From Gremmenia infestans (taxonomy: Eukaryota; Ascomycota; Leotiomycetes; Helotiales; Hamatocanthoscyphaceae): 64,000 nt of DNA. The notes below the pieces were generated by a model. That model ran no database searches. It was not told where the DNA came from and was given only the letters and a program-made list of their open reading frames with translations. The stretch lies in contig JAFEVB010000037.1 in the NCBI GenBank assembly GCA_032629725.1, positions 434,001 to 498,000 of the forward strand. Reading direction: 5' to 3'. Made by a program: the position numbers and the translations under genes. This document shows, one piece after another, positions 35,683-46,381 of this stretch; the first letter of the stretch is position 1; each line of letters opens with the position of its first letter.

Positions 35683-36507
35683 CTACAAGAAGAACGCGAA
35701 AGCAGCAGCAGCGCCCAGCAACGAGCTCATCGAAACAACAGTCTTAGCTCCCGCTCCAGTGAACTGAGCAGCGCCTGTCCCAGTCGTCGGTGTCGTCGAA
35801 CTGCCCGCACCACCGCTCGATGTAGTCGAGTTGGCTGCGCAGCTCGAGTTCGAGCTAGCAGGAGGAGGAAGTGATCCAGCGAGAGCGAAGTTGGCACAGG
35901 TGATCCTGGTCTTGTTCGCGAAGTGGATGACGAAGGAACGGTTGCCGAAGAAGGATCCGAGACCTGGGACTGTGGTTGCGAAGTCTTCTGTGTAGGTCGC
36001 GACAAAGGGGTCTTGTTCGATCTTGCCATGCTTTCCTGAGAGATCGCCCACTTGACAGGTCTGAGGAAGAGATGCGTCGCAAGCAGGAGTCTAGTCATAT
36101 TAGCATTTTGGAAGCGGAGGATGATTTGGGGGACTGTTTACCTCGCCGCGGATGAATGGGTCAAGGTGGCCTAAGGTGCTGGTGCAGTTGCCATCTGCTG
36201 GAACCGGAGCATCATGAATATGGTACAGGAATGGACCTCCAGAGGTCGGCAGATTGGAGAATGAGACGGAGATGGAGACACCGATGCCGTTAGGGTTTGC
36301 GGTAGCAGCGACTGAGCCCTTGATATTTCCACGAGGATCATTGGGATTGTTGAATTCCGTGGTTGGGAGAGTCGCGACATAGACAACTCCTGGGGGGTTG
36401 TTGGAGACGACTGTAGCGTTGCCAAGTGCTCCCGTTGTGATATTCTGTGCGCCTACGCAAGACAGTAGAGCGGCTAAAGAGACCGAGATGAGGGTGATTG
36501 CAACCAT
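35683..36507 (-). CDS. GPI-anchored copper superoxide dismutase-like protein
   Basis: Minus-strand exons 36507-36142 and 36090-35683 give 257 residues; the 51-nt intron is GTAAAC..CTAG. The Met at 36507 is chosen because MVAITLISVSLAALLSCVGA is then the signal peptide; the upstream in-frame Met would put polar residues before it. The SOD domain shows GPFLYHIHDAPVPADGNC (two Cu ligands and a Cys), LGHLDPF (bridging-type His), SGKHGKI and SFVIHF (fourth Cu ligand). A Ser/Gly/Thr-rich stalk and a C-terminal hydrophobic tail (LLGAAAAFAFFL) predict a GPI anchor. Relatives on the fungal surface convert superoxide to peroxide in the wall; some are copper-only. The zinc-loop His/Asp set is not obvious here, so a copper-only enzyme is possible. 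Confidence 0.88.
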
Positions 36508-39143
36508 TTTGAAAGTTGTGAATTTGTTGTAGGAAGTTGCGGTGATGGATGTTGAGGTCGGCACTTCGATCTATAAATAAGGGTCAGCCAAGGAATGGAA
36601 CACTCGCGTTCATGATTCACAATACACATACCAGAGTGAATAGACAAGAATCAGCAACGATTAGGTAGATCCACAAGCAGATTTCCTAGATTATGTATCC
36701 CCAAAACGAAGGTTGGAAGTGCGGTAGAGGTGGTTTTGGGCGGTTGGGTTGCTTTTGTTTTATCAAGGGGGTACACAAAGTTTGGGAAATTTGGATATTA
36801 CCTTTATAGAAAGCACTGCGTCCGGTACGTACTACATCAATCACATATCAAGATGACACCCGGACATGCACAAAGCACTGACCCCTGCTGCGCCTACCAT
36901 CAATTCCACCCTCTAAATTCACATCTCTGACAGTCAGATGTGTTGGAGGTTAATCAGTGAGAACAAACGATCCTCTCAAGCCACAATGTTTAATCGATCA
37001 GGGCCAGGGGTAGCTCCCCGGTACGTTTGGCGGATGGAGCACGGGTAACCAACCGAATTCTTTCTCTGTTTGTTCGTTTCATACTAAACCTCCGTCTGGA
37101 GACTGGACAGCACATCGTGAAACGGGGCTCGCGAACTTGCAGAATCAGCGCTTCAACCCCCATCATTGATTAATGAAGGTATTCACCGAAGGACTCTATG
37201 AGGTATTTAGACCTTGCATTTTGAAAAACGCACTTCTCACGGCTTTTCAAAGAATTCAATATAAACCATTTATCCAAGACTAAAATCATCCGTGTCCGGC
37301 AGCCTTACGTCCCCATGCCTAGCGTATAAAGGGATCATCGTTGGGGATGCTTCTATGCCTGTGCAGATTTGGCGCTTTGGCCACGAACGTGCTCCATTAG
37401 GCGCCATGGATGACCTCCGACCTCTCTTCGACCTACTTTATTTGTCTCACGCTCCTCCCCTCCACTGGGCTTGCTGGAAATTCCGAAAAGGTGCGCCTCA
37501 AGCGTTTATGGAAGTGGAAGGATTCTCGGTTGCGCTTCCAAGTGATTCGGTAGTAGGTATTTTAGGGTTCGACTGAAATAGATGTTGTAAGACTTTGCCG
37601 TGATTGGGTGTGAGATCCGGCTTGCGATAGATATTTCCGATTTCAACCGGATTTTACGAAAATCAAGTCTCTTTTAAGGACGGCAGAGACATGTCCCGAA
37701 AGTAACGGTAGGTTGGTAATTAGGAAGTTGTAACCCCGTATTGAGCAGTCTCGTGTGTTGGTGGCCCGGATTTTCGTTTCACCAACCCCTCCCAATGGAC
37801 CCTGCACATCTCGAAACAACTGACAGCGCGGTCAGATGGAGATCTGGCCACAGGCGAGGGGACAAGCTTTTCTTCCACAGCGATCAGTGCAAATCAGTTT
37901 CGGATACTGACAGAAAGCTTGTCTGGTCTGAAAGCAGTCTGGGCAAAACGGATACCGGCATGTCCTCAAGTTGTTGCTACTAAAAAGTAATCATAAATCC
38001 TAAGCTGGTACCAAGCAGTCATCCAATTGCTTACCCTAAACCACCCACAATGCATTTAAGCTCCTAATCATGTCAGACGGTCCGCCTAGACGAGGCCACA
38101 TTATATAGCTAATCTATATAAGGTATGATTTGTCGAAACTACCAGCAGTCCAAAGTCATCATATAGTATGCATGTAGGCCATGAGCTCGCAAATGTTCTT
38201 GGTAATCAAGAATCAAAGTCCATACACCGCGAATCACATATATCGCAAACATATTCCAAGGCAGAGTTTTTTAATACTGCGAAAACTCCAAGTCGATAGT
38301 ATCGACCTAAGATTGATAAATAGCTTGCAAGAATACACAAAGGGACTTTGACATCTCTGAATGTCTCGCGTACAACGAGAATTTGACGGCAAGTCGCCGC
38401 GGGATAATATAACTTTATCCTCAGGTGAAGATGACGCATGTTCAAACGGCGTGTTCCAGTCATGGGTGTCAAAGAACCTTAGATGAAAATGCAGAATATG
38501 ATTCATAACTACCATTAGGGAAGCGGAATAAGAAAGTCATCAAGTTTTAGAGCAAGCCGTGGAGAACTTGTCCTAGCTCGAGGTAAAAAATTTGCTGAAT
38601 AATAATGAGAGAAATAGATCTTGCACAGCATTGAGACTAGAACTGGCAATGATAGTAATTAGGAAAGAAAGGACCGATTGAGGCAATAGCCCGAGACTGT
38701 CACTGGCCGGTGTCAAAATAGCGAGGATCGAGTGTTCAGCAGGGACTTGCAGAGCAAGCTTGACTGTCGTGCACATGGTTAGAAATTAGACAATTTCCCC
38801 GAACTTTCAAGAGAATTCTCATCAAAGTCGTATCTATTTGATCAAGAAGAATGAGCTGCTTGAGATTTTGCGATTTTGAAAGCAAAAGAGTTGTATGTAT
38901 AAGTGGAATTTCGACATGAGATGGTGAAGAGCTTGAGCTATGCTATTGAAAAGTCTTGGCTACGACGGTTTCGGTTAGCGTACTACAAGCTACACTCGTC
39001 ACCACAACAGCTCAGCTCGTAAGATACTAGGCAACGTCAGAATCAGCCTCATCACCAGCTCATCCCCTCGCTCATCAGACAACCAGCCAGGGCAAGAGCC
39101 GCATCTCAGTTCCTCCACAGACATCCTCCTCTACACCGCCATC
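36508..39143. other. Gene-free intergenic stretch of 2.6 kb
   Basis: Divergent promoters of the SOD-like and V-ATPase f genes lie at the two ends. Open frames at 37292-37576, 37741-37983 and 38206-38776 have no recognisable character. No repeats longer than short homopolymers are seen. Confidence 0.5.
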
Positions 39144-39604
39144 ATGAAGCCCGTCGTGGGGGTTATGCAAGCTTGGTCTTGGTCAGTCAGCAGCTTCTCT
39201 CTTCTCCTCTCCAACCGGCGACGGTCCCAACAAGCAGACTTCATTCAAGCTAACGTGAACGCGATACAGCATCGTCGTCTCGGTATTCGCCATTGTGATC
39301 CTCTCCGTCATCGGCGCCCTGTTCAAAGCAAACAATCATAGCATGGTAGGCACAGTCGAGGACCCAGAGAACGGCGCCGCAGTTGCCGCAACTGTCTTTT
39401 CTGCTGTCATTGTATACGCCGTATGTCACCCCCCCCAAAAAACAAAACAAACCAAAAGCAAAACTCCCGTCTCTCTCTCTACAAATAAACAAAATTCCTG
39501 ACGTGGGGTTCTAATCTGTGCTATAGTTGTTCATTGTCGGCTGCGGGTTCCAGGCATATTTGCACTTCCGCGATAATCGAAGAGGGGCGATATCCCTCTC
39601 ATAA
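39144..39604 (+). CDS. V-type H+-ATPase subunit f (RNase kappa-like)
   Basis: Three exons, 39144-39181, 39270-39420 and 39527-39604, give only 88 residues, so the gene is easy to miss. Joined sequence starts MKPVVGVMQAWSCIVVSVFA, then runs through ILSVIGALFKANNHSMVG and a DPENGAAVA loop to a second helix ending IVGCGFQAYLHFRDNRR. The two-helix plan with AW-C near the start, the DPE-G-AVA loop and the CGFQ motif match, from memory, the yeast protein encoded by YPR170W-B. That protein is the V-ATPase Vo subunit f and relative of animal RNase kappa. It sits in the vacuolar and endosomal Vo sector; its precise role in assembly or proton pumping is unclear. Introns of 88 and 106 nt; the first has a GCTAACG branch site. 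Confidence 0.85.
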
Positions 39605-40509
39605 CGAAACAGAGGGAAACAGAGAACAGTATATAGGGGTTAGAGATAGAGCTTTTGAGGGCGACAGGGAGGCGTTTGGTGTTATGCGATATGTCATGGG
39701 TCATTCTAGGAAAGAGTGGTGCTGGCAGATGTTTATATCAGTCGTGTCCTACGAATCGAGGAGACCATTCCCTACCTACGTTTATTCAGATTAGAGCTTT
39801 GCGGGAGACAGGGGAACACATGGATATTGTGCATAGCAGCTCCGTATGTTTTGGCGAGACTGCTATATACAGCTAGCTTATGGAGTACTTTTCAACCCCT
39901 CCCTCATTCTATCTTCATTACCACGAATCCTACCTTCTCTCACGATGAATGCGACCTTCTGCAGGCAATGTATTTATCCAGACGCCGACAGTTACCAGAC
40001 GTCCATCTCCGGTTGAAACTCTATTGCGTGGATTCTGTTCTGCTCCAGTAATTCATTTTTTGTACGGCAAGTACTCGGAGGTGTTGTGGACTTAATGTGA
40101 CGAGTTCTTGTGGTTTCTTGTTTCAACGTGCTACTTAGCTCTGTTCGTGAAATTCAGTGCAGTGGGGAGGATGTCAAGTATGGTTGGTTGATTGGTTGGT
40201 AGAAAGGTGCTTTATTCACAGGCGGTTTGTATGGATGCGAGTACCTATCTAACTCCCACAGTCGCAAAAGGACTGTTAATTATAAACCCTTAGGCCCTAT
40301 ATTGTGCTTCCCTATGCTGAATACAAAAAGCGACATTTAACTTACTCTCATCCATGTTTGATGTTCCCGCTACCTAGCACACTACAAATTGTGTGCCGCT
40401 TTTTTTCTGTCCACCAGATGGCTTCTTGCTTTTTCAAATGTGTTTCTCGAATACTTTGTCTCTGCCGAAAAGTTTTGATTGACTTCCCTGATACCCTGAA
40501 GCAGCGATC
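39605..40509. other. Convergent intergenic region
   Basis: 0.9 kb between the 3' ends of V-ATPase f and the first BTB gene. Open frames here are shorter than 120 codons and lack similarity. Nothing notable is seen. Confidence 0.45.
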
Positions 40510-41401
40510 TCAATGCTCGGCAACCTCGTATTGCGATGGTCTGCTCGCTATACCAACGCCCTTTATCATTGCATTTCGATCAGTAGACCCGAGAGCCAAC
40601 TCAGCCAAATCCACAAAGAAATCCTTGGGACATTGGCGCTGCTTCCTCCGAAAAACAGTATGGCAAGTGTAGCAAGCACACTGATGCAGAAGGAGTTTTC
40701 GGAGCGGGCTTCCTTCGCAGGTGTTTTCGTAGACATATCTTATACAGGTTGTGGACGTAACCATAGTCTCTTGATTTATTTCTTCAAATGTGCGGACAAT
40801 GAGGTTCTGAAGTCCGGGGAGAAGCAACTTGTCTGGCTTAAAGAGTTATTATGGTTCTGTCTGCCATTGCTTCACGATCTCTCAATAAAAGGGCGAAATT
40901 TGACTTGCCTGCAAGGACCCAAAGGCGGCAGAGACTCAAGCCTTCTTCAATTTTCTTTGGATGACCTATTTCATATCGGCAGACGTCCAACTGTTGCGTA
41001 TAGAGCCAGCCCACAAGCAATCGTGCGACAGGTTCAGTAACTTCCTCCAAAACATAAGTCTGCGTCTGGCCTTCGATGAAGTTGCTGTTGAGAGCTGCTT
41101 TGAGGACTGGGGAGTGGTAGCAGGCGAATTCTTTATGGACAACGAATTTTATCTTCTCCGGGCCAAATTCGAGGGTGATGAGCTCGGTGGGATTTATATT
41201 GCACGTTAGAATGAGCTATGTCACGAAAAAGCATATTGCTCACCGGAAACTCGGGTTAGGAGCCTTTGCTTTCTTCTCGATCTTCGCTGGTATTGGAGAT
41301 GGCAGTGACGATTCTTGCCCAGCTGGTGGTGCTGCTGGTTTCGAATGCACATAAGTCCCACGAGAAAGGTCATGATTTAAGATAAAGCCTGATCCAGACA
41401 T
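40510..41401 (-). CDS. BTB/POZ-domain protein, copy 1 of a tandem array
   Basis: Minus strand; 3' exons 41182-40909 and 40832-40510 are clear. The BTB core reads LITLEFGPEKIKFVVHKEF, then ACYHSPVLKAALNSNFIEG (the family helix with HSPVLKAA) and LLVGWLYTQQLDV, then LWVLADKLLLPGLQN after splicing. The intron 40908-40833 is GC-AG (donor G|GCAAGT). A plausible first exon starts at 41401 (MSGSGFILNHDLSRGTY..), but no GT donor in correct phase joins it to LITLEFG. Either a second GC-type donor is used or the N-terminus is damaged. BTB proteins of this fungal type are often adaptors, some for Cul3 ubiquitin ligases, but the partner is unknown. Confidence 0.72.
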
Positions 41402-42269
41402 TGTCCGCTGCAGATGTATCAATAATGAATGCCTTGAAGACAGAAGATTGACAAGTCACCATTATCCTCGATCCAGAGAATGACGAATAGTCGAAATATG
41501 ATGCAACAACAAGCTACTTCGGACCGAGGCACGGCGATAATTGCTCTCCAGAGTCGTTGCCGAGAGTCGCTGCGTTGGGCCTGGCTTTCTTCCCCGGCAT
41601 TCGTTGGTAAGACAGAGCGGTATGTGTATCCGTCGAGAACAAATGGAGTCAAGAGGTGCGCAAAGACGTTTCACAGCGAGAGAATGCGCATCGTGCGCCC
41701 GGGTTTTATGTTGACCTCAATGTTGAGGTTCGGTGTGTTGTGGATGCGGAGAGGTTTTCAAGTGTTGCGAGGAAGTCAAGGAGAATCGACCTCGCTTAAT
41801 TTCGAGGGGCGCGGGGTGCGGCGACGAGTTGCATTCGATGGAATGTTTCCTCGGGGAATTTTATAGAGTCACAAGAGACAAGGAAATGGTTATTGGGGTT
41901 TGATATTATGAGTCTGTATCTGAATTATGCACTTCAATGTGCGATTGGTGCTCCGCGAAGGACAACTGATACGTAGAACTCCACTTTGCCCCGTAGAATT
42001 CCCCTCTAAAGCCCCTCGACACTCCTGAAATGAAAGTTGTGGACTCTGGAAGTCGTTTGGAAAAGCCATGAATGAGATCATATGCTTCCAGAAGTTTTTA
42101 AAAGAAAGCCTCCCTCCAGTACGTCCAAATTGTGATCCGTGACTTTGATGTTGCTCGCTTTTCGCCGCTCCTGAAAAGCAAATTAGCTCCAATCCAAAGA
42201 AGAAATGATTGTGTAGTATTTAGCTTGCCTCTGCAGATATGAAACGTCTTTCGTAGTTCCAAACCATGG
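41402..42269. other. Spacer between BTB copies 1 and 2
   Basis: 0.87 kb. Open frames at 41419-41652 (-) and 41480-41866 (+) have no family resemblance. The spacer probably holds the promoter of BTB copy 1 and the end of the decayed copy 2. Confidence 0.45.
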
Positions 42270-42791
42270 TTAGACCAAATAGATTTCCATGTTGTTGGCT
42301 ATATCAATCTCGTCTTCCACTGAACTGTTTTTGGGTACTCCCTGATATTTCCTGAGAACCTCGACCAAAAACTCCCTGGGCATGAAGCTATCATAAAATA
42401 TGAACAGAGGATCTTCAATGTGTTTTACTCAGAAATCAACCAGAAATTTGCGAAGTGGGCTACCGGCGGAAGTGTTTGCGTAGGCGTAGGTCAGACAGCT
42501 CGTATAGTCAAAGTCATTTCCAGCGGACTCGCACTGTTCATACCCCCGAGTCTCATACCACTCTTTGATTATCTGGTTCTGAAGAGCCTTGATTTCCAAG
42601 ACCTCTGCAAGTACCCAAAGCTGGACAAAGTCTTCATGTTCATGATGCACGTCCCATTTGGTATCAAGCTTTCCAGTATAGATCCAGTGGACCAGAAGCC
42701 TGCCAGCGTCCACCTTGAATCTGTTACTGAATCTATAAATTTTGGTCGGGCCATTGAAAGTGGCCTTCAAAACTGGCGAAAGAATTGCATG
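42270..42791 (-). pseudogene. Decayed BTB/POZ gene, copy 2 of the array
   Basis: On the minus strand, from 42791 down, the frame reads HAILSPVLKATFNGP, then LLVHWIYTGKLD, LWVLAEVLEIKALQN and YANTSAGSPLRKFLVDF, all BTB-family segments. A TGA stop interrupts the frame at 42429-42431. The same frame continues beyond it with protein-like sequence (IFYDSFMPREFLVEVL) to TAA at 42270-42272. Upstream of 42791 the usual N-terminal BTB strand is missing: a TAG directly precedes HAIL and no start or exon is seen. A remaining alternative is that this is an unspliced 3' exon and that the true gene ends at the TGA. Confidence 0.6.
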
Positions 42792-43250
42792 CTACGATAT
42801 ATGAAAGTTGACCCTATGTGAAAGCCACGCTATGAATGAGTTGCTATCAGCTACGAGGGAATAGCTCCTTGATTTTTACCACCATTATGCTCCTACCATA
42901 TCAGATCCCCTCCATTATTTCTAAACCATGTTGTAACTCCTCCGATCCATAAAATACAGCCAAAGAAATTCCCACCACTACCAGCCCAAGCTAAAAGTTA
43001 TTACCTGCAACAACCCCCTCTCCAAATCAACTTCACGCACCCTCCAGGTTCATGGAAATTGACAACGGATCATTTTCCGGCGCTCTGCCCCCAGGAGTTG
43101 CCACACTTCTCAAGAGCTTAATTGGAACTCTGTAAGATATTGCAATAAGTGGGATGTTGAGTTTTCCTCCTGAGGTGTGCAGATTTCCCAGCTCCGAATG
43201 TTTGTACCAGAGATCTGAAAGTCTACGAAACAGTCCGTGCTTGAAGATTT
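42792..43250. other. Spacer between BTB copies 2 and 3
   Basis: 460 bp. The minus-strand frame 43033-43335 overlaps the end of BTB copy 3 and includes FKHGLFRRLSDLWYKH, which might be an alternative 3' exon, but it is not needed for a complete copy 3. Confidence 0.4.
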
Positions 43251-44158
43251 CTATTCGTCTGAAACATGGAACATCATGAGGTAAAAGGACGGATTCAGTC
43301 CACGCCTTTCTTCCCCTGGAATCACAGTAGCCCACAAAGCTATCAAGTCTAGAAGCATCTCCTTTGGAAAGTATTCCGACTTAGTAGAGAAGGATTCCAC
43401 CTTGAGATGAGCAGCACAGGAGGCTACCAGAAAGAGACGCAATTTACTATCGGGACTAGTGTTCACGTACACGTAGGGAATGGTGCGAATGGCGATAGTA
43501 TCGGTACGCGCCTGAACATTATCAAGTACTGTCAAGACTGCATTTTGAAGGCGAGGGATGAGTAGTCGGTCTGCCAATACCCATGTCTCGACCAAGTCCT
43601 GGCACTCCTGCGGATCGTGCTTGCCCGATTGGAGTTGAATCGTAGTAAGATCCTGTTGATAGAACCACTGGACTAAGAGCTTTGCCACCCCCTCACTAAC
43701 ATCCTCTAAACGATATTCCTGGGTGTGACCCTCGATAAAGTTGCTGTTGAAGGCAGCTTTGAATATCGGAGAGTAACCGCACGCGAAATCTTTGTGGACA
43801 ATGAATTTCTTGGTGTTGGGCTCTTTTCCGACCAGAAGAGTGACTACCTTGTCCGCATTACTATTGATGATCAGCTCGAGGTCTTTTCGTCCGACGCCAA
43901 AGTTGGAGAAACCACATACGAAAAGTCCGGCTTCTTCTCATTGGACTCTTGGTCAACTCTGTCCTTGGTAGGCACATCTATATTTCCTTGTAGAGGAAGT
44001 GAGACCTGCTTGCGTTTATAGGCTCTCGGGGTCAATAGAGCAGATGCGGCGGAAGCATCTTCCCGCTCATATGCCATTGTATTATGATCAGACAACCGGT
44101 TAGACGGGCGCTTTCTCGGCATGTTCGGGTTAGGCCCATGAATTATGGAAGGGTCCAT
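43251..44158 (-). CDS. BTB/POZ-domain protein, copy 3 of the array
   Basis: Minus-strand exons 44158-43920 and 43860-43251 give 282 residues. The 59-nt intron (GTATGT..CAATAG) is required to join the frames. The N-terminus is a low-complexity tail. After the splice come NADKVVTLLVGKEP, KKFIVHKDFACGYSPIFKAA, EYRLEDVSEGVAKLLVQWFY and ETWVLADRLLIPRLQN, the full BTB core, then a C-terminal helical region (YVYVNTSPDSKLRLFLVASC). This is the best-preserved member of the array. It probably acts as a protein-protein adaptor in cytoplasm or nucleus; the partner is unknown. Confidence 0.8.
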
Positions 44159-44895
44159 GAGCCTGAATTTGATTCAGATAAGCAGACATCTTAATTGATG
44201 AAGAACCCCCCCCAACTTACAAGCCGCAAGCTTCAACTTCAATCGTACCGTAACGACTTTGCCGCGACGAGGCGTACCCGAAATCTCAGATCCGTAGACC
44301 CTTCTGAAAAAGAGTGAATGGTGACGGAGATGATGCTGTTCTGCTGTTGCGCCAACCTATCAATCCTGAGCTCTGAGAAAAGTCAAGGGGAAAGAATGAA
44401 CCACTTACTCGTAACTTCAATTGATCTTCATACCAAATGAAGTGGAGGGTTCTTGAAGAGCTGAAGGTCTTGAAGTGTTGTTGGTTCGGAAGATCACTGG
44501 TGGAAGGAAGGTTGAAAGGGGAGGCGAACTTGCGAGTTGGGAGGTGGAACATGCTAGAATAAGTGGAGCAATATATTTGAGCAGTGACTAGCAGTGAATA
44601 TGGAAGGAAGTGCGAGAAGTGAATATAAAGGTGGTGGAAGAAATCACAGTGCAGAGATAAAAGATTTAAAAGCCTTGCATAGGACAGAACAATAATTTAG
44701 TAGCACGCCTTTCTATTTTCACCTAGACTTTTGCTTGATAACATACCATATTGACGCCAATAGAGCAAACCACTTACCTATTAATCCAGTACCCCCCCTC
44801 CTACACCCCCCAAAACCCCCTAAAATAACTCCTAACACCATCCCCACCCCACCACAAACCCCAAAACCCAGCCAAACACACGCACTGCAGAAATA
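44159..44895. other. Spacer between BTB copies 3 and 4
   Basis: 0.74 kb with a C-rich stretch at about 44788-44880 (CCCC/CCCAAAA-type runs). The open frame 44286-44552 lacks family character. This is probably the copy 3 promoter plus the 3' region of copy 4. Confidence 0.45.
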
Positions 44896-45716
44896 TCACC
44901 ATCGATCCTGCTCCCCATCCTTAAACATCAACATATCCCTCCTCCTACTCTTCAACTCCCCCGTCTTCTTCGGCAGCGCCCGACTCTGCACCACCGCCAG
45001 ATCCAACAACATCTCCTTGGGAAAATGCTCCGGCTTCTCCTTAAACCTTGATTCCACCATGTTAAACGCACACAAGTGCAAGAATAACATGCGTAACGGG
45101 CTTTCAGACTCGGTGTTCTCATACACGTAGTTTAGGCCGTGGGTGCTGATGGTGTGGAAGCGTTTGCGAAGGCGTTCTAGTTCCCGTATCACGAGGGCTT
45201 TCAGGGAGGGGATCATGAGTTTATCGGCGAGGATCTTTGGATGAAGAGGGTAGGTCAGCTATGATTCTTCTTTCGAGTCTTTCTCTCTTCTCGTACTCCC
45301 GGAACATGAAGTAAGCAGTGAAAGGGGTATACGCACCCAAAGCTCACAAAGCCGCATATCAGCGCGCGCCTTCGTCGCTCGATGGAACTCGAGATCCAAC
45401 TCCTGGTGATAATACCACTACTCTTCATTAGCAGCCTCACGCCTCCTTCACCGCATCCATCTCCTTCTCCATCTCCTTCTCTGAAAGACGAACCACATAA
45501 ATCTTAAACAACCAATTCCACTCACGTGAATCAACAACCTCGCCACCGCAGGACTAACATCATGCAGCCCATACGTCTGCGTCTCGCCCTCCACAAGCCG
45601 ACTATTAAACGCCGCCCTGAATACAGGCGAGTAATAGCATGCTAATTTCCGGTGCGTGAACAGATCCTGGCTGAGACCTAAGGAGCCGGCACGGATGGTT
45701 ACGGTGTCTTGGAGAT
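44896..45716 (-). CDS. BTB/POZ-domain protein, copy 4 of the array (5' end unresolved)
   Basis: Minus-strand 3' exons are 45417-45337 (81 nt) and 45234-44896 (339 nt), preceded by an exon ending at 45526 and reaching to about 45716. Introns 45525-45418 (GTGAGT..TAG) and 45336-45235 (GTGCGT..AAAG) fit in phase. The joined protein has LACYYSPVFRAAFNSRLVEG, LHDVSPAVARLLIHWYYHQEL, LWILADKLMIPSLK and YVYENTESESPLR. A candidate first exon starts at 45867 (MASTGCVEKSR..), but no consensus donor in correct phase reaches the TVTIRAGSLG exon. Either the N-terminus is mis-assembled or the gene is starting to decay. Function as for the other copies: probable adaptor. Confidence 0.68.
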
Positions 45717-46381
45717 TTCTGGGGGGTTTTGGTTATTTGGTTATTGGCTGAGGTGAGGTGCGGGTGTTTGGATGGATGGGGTGCTCAATTATGGAGGACT
45801 TGACTACCATTTCTTGGAGAGCCTTCTTCTTTACCCGCGATTTCTCTACGCAACCGGTGGATGCCATTGTTACGGACTGTACTTGCGAAGCTTGTATAGG
45901 AAGAAGCTTGGACCGGGCCAGGCGAATGAATCGTGGACCGCGTTGAAGCAAAAAGTGGATTGATAGCTTGATGCTGGTGGTTGTATAAGTTCGATCCCGG
46001 TGTTCTGAGGTTATATAATGACTTGATGCGGAAGGAGCAAACGAATGAGGTTGGCTAGATCTTGTCCAAGCCCCTTATTTAGCGGAGCCGAACTAAGGAG
46101 TTATTAGCTAGATGGTACATGACTTTGTATCACGTGAGTTATTATTCTCTTTGATAGACTAGTAGAGGATTAATCTAGGTATCTCACAGAAGTTGATCTT
46201 ACGTGAAAGTAAAGGGGGTAATAGGAAAGAAATGGGTATAGTACAAATGCCCGATATGGCAACAAGATGAGAGTTACAGTCGTCTCTCATCACTCACATC
46301 TCTCATCGCTCTCATACAAAGGGTATCACCAACCTCCGCCATCTCCCTGCTCAAAACATCCTCCACCTCCCTCAACCCATC
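45717..46381. other. Spacer upstream of BTB copy 4
   Basis: About 0.67 kb between BTB copy 4 and the 3' end of the CAP gene. It includes the candidate first exon of BTB copy 4 near 45835-45867; no other gene is seen. Confidence 0.4.

Noticed and set aside
37292..37983. Two plus-strand open frames (95 and 80 codons)
   Set aside because: No family resemblance, poor start context and no intron consensus that extends them.
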